64,000 nt of DNA from Trifolium pratense (Eukaryota > Streptophyta > Magnoliopsida > Fabales > Fabaceae): contig NC_060060.1 of the NCBI RefSeq assembly GCF_020283565.1, positions 63,783,257-63,847,256 on the forward strand. The letters run 5' to 3'. Both the position numbers and the translations under genes were made by a program. The notes below the pieces were generated by a model. It was given only the letters and a program-made list of their open reading frames with translations. It was not told the DNA's origin and ran no database searches. This document shows, piece after piece, positions 29,682 through 40,600 of the stretch; within the stretch, counting starts at the first letter, position 1, and every line of letters begins with the position of its first letter.

Positions 29682-31183
29682 TTGATTCTCTTGTGTTCCC
29701 CTGCTATTGTTGGTGCTTCCACTGAGACCAATGATGATGTTGCTGATGAGTCTCTTCAGAAAACTGCTCCTAAGACTCATGTTGCGCCAAATGTTGCAAC
29801 ACATGGCGCTGCGCCAAATGTTGTGCCAGATGTTACCATATCTTTGGCACAGGATAATATAGTGGACTATTCTGAGTCTGATGAGAGTCCCCAACCTAAG
29901 GATGCTGATAAAGAAACTGTTCCTGATAAGGTTGTAGATGAAAATCCTGAGGTTATAATTGTTAATAAAACAACTGTGAGTGAAAAGTCTATTCCTGCAA
30001 ATTCTGAAGCTAGTGTGGCTAGGAGGACTAGAAGTAGGACCTCCCAAACCTGTCAGTAAGGTGGTTCCTAGAACTGAAACTAAGAAAAGAAAAGCTACAC
30101 TAACTAGTGATTCTGATTTTGAACCAGAGACAGATGTAGCTGCATCTGGCAGCACATCTAGGAAGAGTGTAGGAAGAAAGAAGGTTCCCCAATCTGTACC
30201 CTATGCTCCATTAGATAATGTTTCGTTCCATCTGGAAAATGGGTCTGCAAGATGGAAATTTGTATATCATAGGAGGCTGGCTCTGGAAAGAAATTTGAAA
30301 GCTGATATTCTTGAATGTCCTAGTATTGTTGAAGCTCTTGAGTATGCAGGGTTGATGAAAACTGTGGTGGGTTTGGACAAGTGCTATGGCAGGCTTGTCA
30401 AAGAATTTTTTGATAAATGTGGCTGACAACTGTAATGATCCAGCAAGTCCTGAATACAGGCAGGTATTTGTTCGTGGTAAATGTGTTAAGTTCTCACCAG
30501 CTGTGATCAACCAATATTTGCAAAGAAATTCTGATGAAGTGGCTCCTCTAAAAGTCACAGACAATGAGGTCTGCAAGGTCCTCACTGGTGGAAGAATAAA
30601 GGTATGGCCAAGCAAGGCTAAGTTGGCTGCAACTTCCCTCTCTCCATTTTATGCTGTTTTGAATAGGATTGCTGCACATAATTGGGTGCCTACAACCCAC
30701 TCAGGTGATGTGGCCAGAGGATTGGGAAAGTTTATCTATGTTGTGGGTACCAAGGCCAACTTTGATTATGGGTCCTATATCTTTCAAGAAACCTTAAGCC
30801 ATGCCCTGACGTATGCTGTTGAGAAGCCAGTTGCTCTTCCTACTCTGCTATGCAATATCATCCTTGAGCAACACCCAGATATACTAAGAAGTACTGATGT
30901 TCCTTGTAAAAGGAAAGGGGTGTTAGTGATTGAGCAGAGGCTGCTGGATGGGACAAATGCTGCAGCAGGTGTTGGCACATCTGTCCAGGCTGGTGTACTT
31001 TCAAGGAAGCAGATGATTGCTGATCTGACTGAGGCTAGCAGAGCCCTTGAGGCAAGAAAATTGAAAATTGATCGTGTGATAGAGGCCCTCAAGGCTGAGG
31101 AGGCTGCTGAGACTGCTGAGGGTGAGCCTGATGGACAAGAAGGACAAGGAACTAGTGACTCTGATGAATGTTCTTCTATATGA
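29682..31183 (+). pseudogene. Envelope-like (plant transposon protein) ORF, frameshifted
   Basis: Three overlapping frames (29682-30059, 29980-30426, 30386-31183) together match residues about 220-748 of the element 2 ORF. The first break, near 30045, coincides with loss of a Ser/Pro/Lys-rich segment present in element 2. The second, near 30410, lies in a T run. The conserved domain (WKFVYHRRLALERNLK..., VFVRGKCVKFSP, KVWPSKAKL, IAAHNWVPTTHSGD) and the C-terminal coiled coil with an acidic tail are all recognisable. The protein's role in Sireviruses is not established. Confidence 0.8.
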
Positions 31184-31360
31184 TTTCTGATGTTCTCTTA
31201 TTTGATGTACTTTTGGTGTTTCTTTGTTTCTTTTATGGGCAAGGCCCTGGATTTCTAGCACCTGGGTGTGCATTCTGGTCTGTAATATGTGCACACTGAT
31301 ATTCACTTGTCTGCTCCTCTATGATTTCCTATGCATGGTGTTTGTCTAAATTGTGGCTAA

Positions 31361-31988
31361 AAAGGGGGAGTAATGTGTGTGTGTGAATAGTGTGTGGACA
31401 GATGTTCTCACATCTGGTGACTGTTTCTGTGCTAATGTTCGTATGCTAGTATTGAGGGGGAGTGTGAGTAATATGCATGTGTTGAGGGGGAATAGTGAAT
31501 ATTCTTTCTCTATCTAATGTGTGGATGCATGAATTCAGGGGGAGTGTGAGTGATATTATCTCTTGATCGCCTGAATATGTTTGATGACAAGTGTTGTGTC
31601 AAGTGTTATGGCACCTGACTAGTGAGTCCACTATCCACTATAACTGAGAATTTATTTTTCTCAGATGTTTATGGGAATTTACTTTTCCTGTTGTTCTTAT
31701 GATGAATGGATGCGCGATAAACTATTAGGAGTTTATTTCTCCTACTTCTTAGCATCTACTATTGGGAGTTTATTTCTCCCTTGTGTTGTTCCATGAGGCT
31801 AGTCGTGTTGTTATTCCGCTGTTGCATTGCCTCTGATGCTACTTAAATCTCTTCTGGAAGTAGTTTTTATTATGTGTTACTTTCTTTCCTAGTTGTGTGA
31901 TCATGTTGACTCGAAGGAAAGGTAATACTGTATCTCTCTATATACTGGTCTAATATTGTTTTAGCCAAAATTTGCCAAAGGGGGAGAT
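31361..31988 (+). promoter_or_regulatory. Multiple polypurine tracts of Sirevirus element 1
   Basis: AAAGGGGGAG at 31361, GAGGGGGAGTG at 31454, GAGGGGGAAT at 31484, AGGGGGAGTG at 31537, and the LTR-adjacent AAAGGGGGAGA at 31977-31987. Several purine tracts ahead of the 3' LTR are a known Sirevirus hallmark. Only the last should prime plus-strand DNA. Confidence 0.85.
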
Positions 31989-33029
31989 TGTTGGGTTTTT
32001 GTATATTGGCTACATTTTGCAAAAACATATTTTAGCCAAGTGTTGAGACAAGTGTGCTGACCCCAAGTGTTGTGACAAATGTTGTTACACTTTGGAACAA
32101 CACCTGACTCTGTTCTGCGCGTGCCAGCTAGATGTTATTATTTTCTACTCAATCTTTTGAAGATCTGTTTGAAGAATTGTTTCAAGGTTTCTTACAGAGG
32201 AAGGCGCACGTGTTTAATGTGTTTCATGAGGCAGCCAAACCCTAGTTTTATTTTCCAAAAGAATTATATTTTTGGAAAATATATTTTTGCGTTTCAAAAA
32301 TATAACTATTATTTTCAGAAATATATCACTGCTGCCGCAATTCTAGAAGCCCTAATTTTGTCTTGAAGCCCAAGTCGTTCTACTACTATAAATACGAAGG
32401 CAAGCATATGGTTTCAAGAATCTAAAACCGTGTTCTTACAAAGCGTGTGTTATTAGGGTTTTAGAGTGTTAATTGTGAGCCTTTCTTGTATCTCATTGAT
32501 GCAAGCTTAGGACCTGTGTTTTACTGAGTTGTAATTGTGAACTTCTCCCAAGCTTTGAAGTACGGAGATTGTTCTATTGTGTTGTGTGGTTTACTCGCAA
32601 GCTTTTAAGCAAGAGTGAATCCTAGTTTCTTAGGAGTGTGTCTCCACCTGTTGTGTTTGTTGAATTGAATAGCAGCGCTGTCTGTGTTGCTAAGGTGGGA
32701 ATTGGGACGGGGTCTCATATCTAGGAGTTCCTAGGTAGAAGGGTCGTTGGGTAGTGATTAAGTGAGAAGTTGTAAACGGGTGAGTTTAGCTTCGAAGTAA
32801 TACTGCTGATAGTGGACTTCATTCCTGGATTGGTATCCCCCAGAGTAGGCTTTAGGCTGAACTGGGTTAACAACTCTTGTGTGTTATTTACTTTACTGTT
32901 TGTATTGTTTTATGTTATTTGCTCTGTTCTGTAGACAAGTGTTGGCGCACCGGTAGCAACATCTGTCTACAACAGACAAGTGTTGATACACCTTGATCAA
33001 CACCTGTCCACTGTGTGCCAGGAATTTCA
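31989..33029 (+). repeat. 3' LTR of Sirevirus element 1
   Basis: 1,041 bp, the same as the 5' LTR except GGGTCGTTGGG for GGGTCATTGGG. TATAAATA at 32387-32394. Followed by AGTGG. Confidence 0.93.
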
Positions 33030-33616
33030 AGTGGTATAGAGCGCCGTCGTTCACAAGGATCTATGAAGATGGAAGGAGAAGATGGAGACGAAGATGAAGA
33101 AGACGAAGAAATCAACAATAACCCATAACCATAACTCATGAATACATCTTTATCATTAAGATGTAGATAACCAATGACCATAACCACATGAGTCAAAAAA
33201 AAAAAAAACCACGAGTACATCTTTATGTGTTTTCATGAAGATGTTAGGATAACAACCTCCATGGCTAACACCCTACTGTTACAAAACCACGAGTAGAACA
33301 GAACCAACAGACAAATCAAAGGGAAACCGTGAGTCCAATCCTTCAGAGCCAGCAAATTGCACTTGATAACAACAGACAATCTCAATGAAACAGAGCCCAA
33401 GTCGAAATCCAAGTCAGGGGAGGAAACAACGAAACATATGGCGACAAGAACGGGACCGGCAACGGAGGAAAAGGAGGTTGAAAAGGACCCCCACCACATG
33501 ATTCATTGGATTTTAAAATTAGGTGGATGGATCCAATCCAATCCATTAACTAATTTTCTTGCTTGTGGATGGATTGATGTGTTCTGGACTGGGCCTAGAA
33601 GCCCAAACAACTGAGG
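33030..33616. repeat. Y locus, right of Sirevirus element 1, up to the gap
   Basis: Matches copy B from 21366 to 21843 with a few differences and a shorter A run. It then continues past the CACTA insertion point (ATTCATTGG at 33501) into about 110 bases not seen elsewhere in the window. It contains the short acidic ORF MKMEGEDGDEDEEDEE but no clear gene. Confidence 0.75.
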
Positions 33617-34616
33617 NNNNNNNNNNNNNNNNNNNNNNNNNNNNNNNNNNNNNNNNNNNNNNNNNNNNNNNNNNNNNNNNNNNNNNNNNNNNNNNNNNNN
33701 NNNNNNNNNNNNNNNNNNNNNNNNNNNNNNNNNNNNNNNNNNNNNNNNNNNNNNNNNNNNNNNNNNNNNNNNNNNNNNNNNNNNNNNNNNNNNNNNNNNN
33801 NNNNNNNNNNNNNNNNNNNNNNNNNNNNNNNNNNNNNNNNNNNNNNNNNNNNNNNNNNNNNNNNNNNNNNNNNNNNNNNNNNNNNNNNNNNNNNNNNNNN
33901 NNNNNNNNNNNNNNNNNNNNNNNNNNNNNNNNNNNNNNNNNNNNNNNNNNNNNNNNNNNNNNNNNNNNNNNNNNNNNNNNNNNNNNNNNNNNNNNNNNNN
34001 NNNNNNNNNNNNNNNNNNNNNNNNNNNNNNNNNNNNNNNNNNNNNNNNNNNNNNNNNNNNNNNNNNNNNNNNNNNNNNNNNNNNNNNNNNNNNNNNNNNN
34101 NNNNNNNNNNNNNNNNNNNNNNNNNNNNNNNNNNNNNNNNNNNNNNNNNNNNNNNNNNNNNNNNNNNNNNNNNNNNNNNNNNNNNNNNNNNNNNNNNNNN
34201 NNNNNNNNNNNNNNNNNNNNNNNNNNNNNNNNNNNNNNNNNNNNNNNNNNNNNNNNNNNNNNNNNNNNNNNNNNNNNNNNNNNNNNNNNNNNNNNNNNNN
34301 NNNNNNNNNNNNNNNNNNNNNNNNNNNNNNNNNNNNNNNNNNNNNNNNNNNNNNNNNNNNNNNNNNNNNNNNNNNNNNNNNNNNNNNNNNNNNNNNNNNN
34401 NNNNNNNNNNNNNNNNNNNNNNNNNNNNNNNNNNNNNNNNNNNNNNNNNNNNNNNNNNNNNNNNNNNNNNNNNNNNNNNNNNNNNNNNNNNNNNNNNNNN
34501 NNNNNNNNNNNNNNNNNNNNNNNNNNNNNNNNNNNNNNNNNNNNNNNNNNNNNNNNNNNNNNNNNNNNNNNNNNNNNNNNNNNNNNNNNNNNNNNNNNNN
34601 NNNNNNNNNNNNNNNN
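33617..34616. other. Assembly gap (1,000 N)
   Basis: Exactly 1,000 undetermined bases, the usual placeholder for a gap of unknown size. It lies between the Y repeat and the satellite, so the true distance and the left edge of the satellite are unknown. Confidence 0.99.
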
Positions 34617-37600
34617 TATTTTATTGTTTGTAGTCGTTTTTATGGTTTTTGGCATATTTTAGGGTCGATATTTGGGATTTTGGCCAATTTTAGTGTTTGT
34701 AGTGGTTTTTAATGTTTTTGGCCTATTTTAGTGTCGTTCTTTAGTTTTTGGCCAATTTAAGTGTTTGTAGTCGTTTTTATGGGTTATGGCCAATTTTAGT
34801 GTTCGTAGTCGTTTTTATGGTTTTTGGCCTATTTTAGGGTCGTTTATATAGTTTTTTTGCTAATTTTAGTGTTTGAAGTCGTGTTTATGGTTTTTGGCCT
34901 ATTTTAGGTCGTTTATATGGTTTTTGGCCAATTTTTATGTTTGTAGTCATTTTTATGATTTTTGGCCAATTTTTGTGTTTTTAGTCGTTTTTATGATTTT
35001 TAGCCAATTTTAGGGTCGTTTTTATAGTTTTTGGCCTATTTTAGTGTTTGTAGTCGTTTATATGATTTTTGGCCAATTTTGGTGTTTGTAGTCGTTTTTA
35101 TGGTTTTTGGCCTATTTTTGTGTTTGTCGTGGTTTTTAATGTTTTTGGCCTATTTTAGGGTCGTTCTTTAGTTTTTGGCCAATTTATGTGTTTGTAGTCG
35201 TTTTTATGGGTTATGGCCAATTTTAGTGTTCGTAGTCGTTTTTATGGTTTTTGGCCTATTTTAGGGTCGTTTATATGGATTTTGGCCAATTTTAGTGTTT
35301 GTAGTCGATTTTATGGTTTTTGGCCAATTTTAGTGTTTGTAGTCATTTTTACGTTTTTTGGCCTATTTTAGGTCGTTTATATGGTTTTTGGCCAATTTTT
35401 GTGTTTGTAGTCGTTTTTATGGTTTTTGGCCTATTTTAGTGTTTGTAGTGGTTTTTAATGTTTTTGGCCTATTTTTGTGTTTTTAGTCGTTTTTATGTTT
35501 GTAGTGGTTTTTAATGTTTTTGGCCTATTTTAGGTCGTTTATATGGTTTTTGGCCAATTTTTGTTTTTGTAGTCGTTTTTATTGTTTTTGGCCAATTTTA
35601 GTGTTTTTAGTCATTTTTATGGTTTTTGGCCTATTTTAGGTCGTTTATATGGTTTTTGGCCAATTTTAGTGTTTGTAGTCGTTTTTTTTTTTATAGTTTT
35701 TGGCCTATTTTAGGTCGTTTATATGGTTTTTGGCCAATTTTGGTGTTTGTAGTTGTTTTTATGGTTTTTGGCCTATTTTAGGTCGATATTTGGGATTTTG
35801 GCCAATTTTAGTGTTTGTAGTGGTTTTTAATGTTTTTGGCCTATTTTAGGGTCGTTCTTTAGTTTTTGGCCAATTTAAGTGTTTGTAGTCGTTTTTATGG
35901 GTTATGGCCAATTTTAGTGTTCGTAGTCGTTTTTATGGTTTTTGGTCTATTTTAGGGTCGTTTATATAGTTTTTTGCTAATTTTAGTGTTTGTAGTCGTG
36001 TTTGTGGGTTTTGGCTTATTTTAGGTCGTTTATATGGTTTTTGGTCAATTTTGATGTTTGTAGTCATTTTTATGATTTTTGGCAAATTTTTGTGTTTTTA
36101 GTCGTTTTTTTGGTTTTTGGTCAATTTTAGGGTCGTTTTTTTTATAGTTTTTGGCCTATTTTAGTGTTTGTAGTCGTTTATATGATTTTTGGCCAATTTT
36201 GGTGTTTGTAGTGGTTTTTAATGTTTTTGGCCTATTTTAGGGTCGTTCTTTAGTTTTTGGCCAATTTATGTGTTTGTAGTCGTTTTTATGGGTTATGGCC
36301 AATTTTAGTGTTCGTAGTCGTTTTTATGGTTTTTGGCCTATTTTAGGGTCGTTTATATGGATTTTGGCCAATTTTAGTGTTTGTAGTCATTTTTACGTGT
36401 TTTGGCCTATTTTAGGTCGTTTATATGGTTTTTGGCCAATTTTTGTGTTTGTAGTCGTTTTTATGGTTTTTGGCCTATTTTAGTGTTTGTAGTGGTTTTT
36501 AATGTTTTTGGCCTATTTTAGGGTCGTTTATATAGTTTTTTGCCAATTTTAGTATTTGTAGTCGTGTTTCTGGTTTTTGGCCTATTTTAGGTCGTTTATA
36601 TGGTTTTTGGCCAATTTTGATGTTTGTAGTCGTTTTTATGATTTTTGGCCAATTTTAGTGTTTGTAGTCATTTTTATGAATTTTGGCCAATTTTTGTGTT
36701 TTTAGTCGTTTTTATGGGTTTTGGCCAATTTTAGTGTTTGTAGTGGTTTTTAATGTTTTTGGCCTATTTTAGGGTCGTTCTTTAGTTTTTGGCTAATTTA
36801 AGTGTTTGTAGTCGTTTTTATGGATTATGGCCAATTTTAGTGTTCGTAGTCATTTTTTTGATTTTGGCCTATTTTAGGTTGTTTATATGGTTTTTGGCCA
36901 ATTTTAGTGTTTGTAGTCGTTTTTTTTATGGTTTTTGGCCAATTTTGGTGTTTGTAGTTGTTTTTATGGTTTTTGGCCTATTTTAGGTCGTTTATATGGT
37001 TTTTGGCCAATTTTTGTGTTTGTAGTAGTTTTTATGGTTTTTGGCCTATTTTAATGTTTGTAGTAGTTTTTAATGTTTTTGGCCTATTTTAGAGTCGTTT
37101 ATATAGTTTTGGCCAATTTTAGTGTTTGTAATCGTTTATATGGTTTTTGGCCAATTTTAGTGTTTGTAGTCGTTTTTATGCCTTTTGACCTATTTTAGGT
37201 CGTTTATAAGGTTTTTGGCCAATTTTAGTGTGTTGTAGTCATTTTTATGGTTTTTGGCCTATTTTAGGTCGTTTATATGATTTTTGGCCAATTTTAGTGT
37301 TTGTAGTCGTTTTTATGTTTTTTGGCCTATTTTATTGTTTGTAGTCGTTTTTATGGTTTTTGGCATATTTTAGGGTCGATATTTGGGATTTTGGCCAATT
37401 TTAGTGTTTGTAGTGGTTTTTAATGTTTTTGGCCTATTTTAGTGTCGTTCTTTAGTTTTTGGCCAATTTAAGTGTTTGTAGTCGTTTTTATGGGTTATGG
37501 CCAATTTTAGTGTTCGTAGTCGTTTTTATGGTTTTTGGCCTATTTTAGGGTCGTTTACATAGTTTTTTTGCTAATTTTAGTGTTTGAAGTCGTGTTTATG

Positions 37601-40600
37601 GTTTTTGGCCTATTTTAGGTCGTTTATATGGTTTTTGGCCAATTTTTATGTTTGTAGTCATTTTTATGATTTTTGGCCAATTTTTGTGTTTTTAGTCGTT
37701 TTTATGATTTTTAGCCAATTTTAGGGTCGTTTTTATAGTTTTTGGCCTATTTTAGTGTTTGTAGTCGTTTATATGATTTTTGGCCAATTTTGGTGTTTGT
37801 AGTCGTTTTTATGGTTTTTGGCCTATTTTAGTGTTTGTCGTGGTTTTTAATGTTTTTGGCCTATTTTAGGGTCGTTCTTTAGTTTTTGGCCAATTTATGT
37901 GTTTGTAGTCGTTTTTATGGGTTATGGCCAATTTTAGTGTTCGTAGTCGTTTTTATGGTTTTTGGCCTATTTTAGGGTCGTTTATATGGATTTTGGCCAA
38001 TTTTAGTGTTTGTAGTCGATTTTATGGTTTTTGGCCAATTTTAGTGTGTTGTAGTCATTTTTACGTTTTTTGGCCTATTTTAGGTCGTTTATATGGTTTT
38101 TGGCCAATTTTTGTGTTTGTAGTCGTTTTTATGGTTTTTGGCCTATTTTAGTGTTTGTAGTGGTTTTTAATGTTTTTGGCCTATTTTTGTGTTTTTAGTC
38201 GTTTTTATGTTTGTAGTGGTTTTTAATGTTTTTGGCCTATTTTAGGTCGTTTATATGGTTTTTGGCCAATTTTTGTTTTTGTAGTCGTTTTTATTGTTTT
38301 TGGCCAATTTTAGTGTTTTTAGTCATTTTTATGGTTTTTGGCCTATTTTAGGTCGTTTATATGGTTTTTGGCCAATTTTAGTGTTTGTAGTCGTTTTTTT
38401 TTTTTTATAGTTTTTGGCCTATTTTAGGTCGTTTATATGGTTTTTGGCCAATTTTGGTGTTTGTAGTTGTTTTTATGGTTTTTGGCCTATTTTAGGTCGA
38501 TATTTGGGATTTTGGCCAATTTTAGTGTTTGTAGTGGTTTTTAATGTTTTTGGCCTATTTTAGGGTCGTTCTTTAGTTTTTGGCCAATTTAAGTGTTTGT
38601 AGTCGTTTTTATGGGTTATGGCCAATTTTAGTGTTCGTAGTCGTTTTTATGGTTTTTGGTCTATTTTAGGGTCGTTTATATAGTTTTTTGCTAATTTTAG
38701 TGTTTGTAGTCGTGTTTGTGGGTTTTGGCTTATTTTAGGTCGTTTATATGGTTTTTGGTCAATTTTGATGTTTGTAGTCATTTTTATGATTTTTGGCAAA
38801 TTTTTGTGTTTTTAGTCGTTTTTTTGGTTTTTGGTCAATTTTAGGGTCGTTTTTTTATAGTTTTTGGCCTATTTTAGTGTTTGTAGTCGTTTATATGATT
38901 TTTGGCCAATTTTGGTGTTTGTAGTGGTTTTTAATGTTTTTGGCCTATTTTAGGGTCGTTCTTTAGTTTTTGGCCAATTTATGTGTTTGTAGTCGTTTTT
39001 ATGGGTTATGGCCAATTTTAGTGTTCGTAGTCGTTTTTATGGTTTTTGGCCTATTTTAGGGTCGTTTATATGGATTTTGGCCAATTTTAGTGTTTGTAGT
39101 CATTTTTACGTGTTTTGGCCTATTTTAGGTCGTTTATATGGTTTTTGGCCAATTTTTGTGTTTGTAGTCGTTTTTATGGTTTTTGGCCTATTTTAGTGTT
39201 TGTAGTGGTTTTTAATGTTTTTGGCCTATTTTAGGGTCGTTTATATAGTTTTTTGCCAATTTTAGTATTTGTAGTCGTGTTTCTGGTTTTTGGCCTATTT
39301 TAGGTCGTTTATATGGTTTTTGGCCAATTTTGATGTTTGTAGTCGTTTTTATGATTTTTGGCCAATTTTAGTGTTTGTAGTCATTTTTATGAATTTTGGC
39401 CAATTTTTGTGTTTTTAGTCGTTTTTATGGGTTTTGGCCAATTTTAGTGTTTGTAGTGGTTTTTAATGTTTTTGGCCTATTTTAGGGTCGTTCTTTAGTT
39501 TTTGGCTAATTTAAGTGTTTGTAGTCGTTTTTATGGATTATGGCCAATTTTAGTGTTCGTAGTCATTTTTTTGATTTTGGCCTATTTTAGGTTGTTTATA
39601 TGGTTTTTGGCCAATTTTAGTGTTTGTAGTCGTTTTTTTTATGGTTTTTGGCCAATTTTGGTGTTTGTAGTTGTTTTTTATGGTTTTTGGCCTATTTTAG
39701 GTCGTTTATATGGTTTTTGGCCAATTTTTGTGTTTGTAGTCGTTTTTATGCTTTTTGGCCAATTTAAGTGTTTTTAGTCGTTTTTATGTTTGTACTGGTT
39801 TTTAATGTTTTTGGCCTATTTTAGGTCGTTTATATGATTTTTGGCCAATTTTAGTTTTTGTAGTCGTTTTTATTGTTTTTGGCCTATTTTAGGTCGTTTA
39901 TATGGTTTTTGGCCAATTTTGATGTTTGTAGTCATTTTTATGATTTTTGGCCAATTTTTGTGTTTTTAGTCGTTTTTATGGTTTTTGGCCAATTTTAGGG
40001 TCGTTTTTATAGTTTTTGGCCTATTTTAGTGTTTGTAGTCGTTTATATGATTTTTGGCCAATTTTGGTGTTTGTAGTGGTTTTTAATGTTTTTGGCCTAT
40101 TTTAGGGTCGTTCTTTAGTTTTTGGCCAATTTATGTGTTTGTAGTCGTTTTTATGGGTTATGGCCAATTTTAGTGTTCGTAGTCGTTTTTATGGTTTTTG
40201 GCCTATTTTAGGGTCGTTTATATGGATTTTGGCCAATTTTAGTGTTTGTAGTCATTTTTACGTGTTTTGGCCTATTTTAGGTCGTTTATATGGTTTTTGG
40301 CCAATTTTTGTGTTTGTAGTCGTTTTTATGGTTTTTGGCCTATTTTAGTGTTTGTAGTGGTTTTTAATGTTTTTGGCCTATTTTAGGGTCGTTTATATAG
40401 TTTTTTGCCAATTTTAGTATTTGTAGTCGTGTTTCTGGTTTTTGGCCTATTTTAGGTCGTTTATATGGTTTTTGGCCAATTTTGATGTTTGTAGTCGTTT
40501 TTATGATTTTTGGCCAATTTTAGTGTTTGTAGTCATTTTTATGAATTTTGGCCAATTTTTGTGTTTTTAGTCGTTTTTATGGGTTTTGGCCAATTTTAGT

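Larger units (their letters stand above)
23787..33029 (+). mobile_element. Sirevirus-type Ty1/Copia element 1, complete ends but defective
   Basis: 9,243 bp bounded by two 1,041-bp LTRs and the duplication AGTGG (23782-23786 / 33030-33034). Layout: LTR, Met-type primer-binding site, Gag-Pol ORF, UAG with read-through context, envelope-like region, several GGGGGAG purine tracts, LTR. The AAAGGGGGAGA tract and the extra 3' ORF mark it as a Sirevirus (SIRE1 group). Integrase has an internal deletion, RT and RNase H are gone, and the envelope-like region is frameshifted. The LTRs differ at one site that I could see (about 24543 versus 32745), so it moved recently, presumably with proteins from a relative such as 56175-64000. 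Confidence 0.92.

Noticed and set aside
29682..31183. Host gene with three exons
   Set aside because: The frame changes have no splice signals and match frame breaks against the intact copy in element 2; it is a retrotransposon pseudogene.
33546..34662. ORFs of 367-369 codons spanning 33617-34616
   Set aside because: They consist almost entirely of undetermined bases from the gap.
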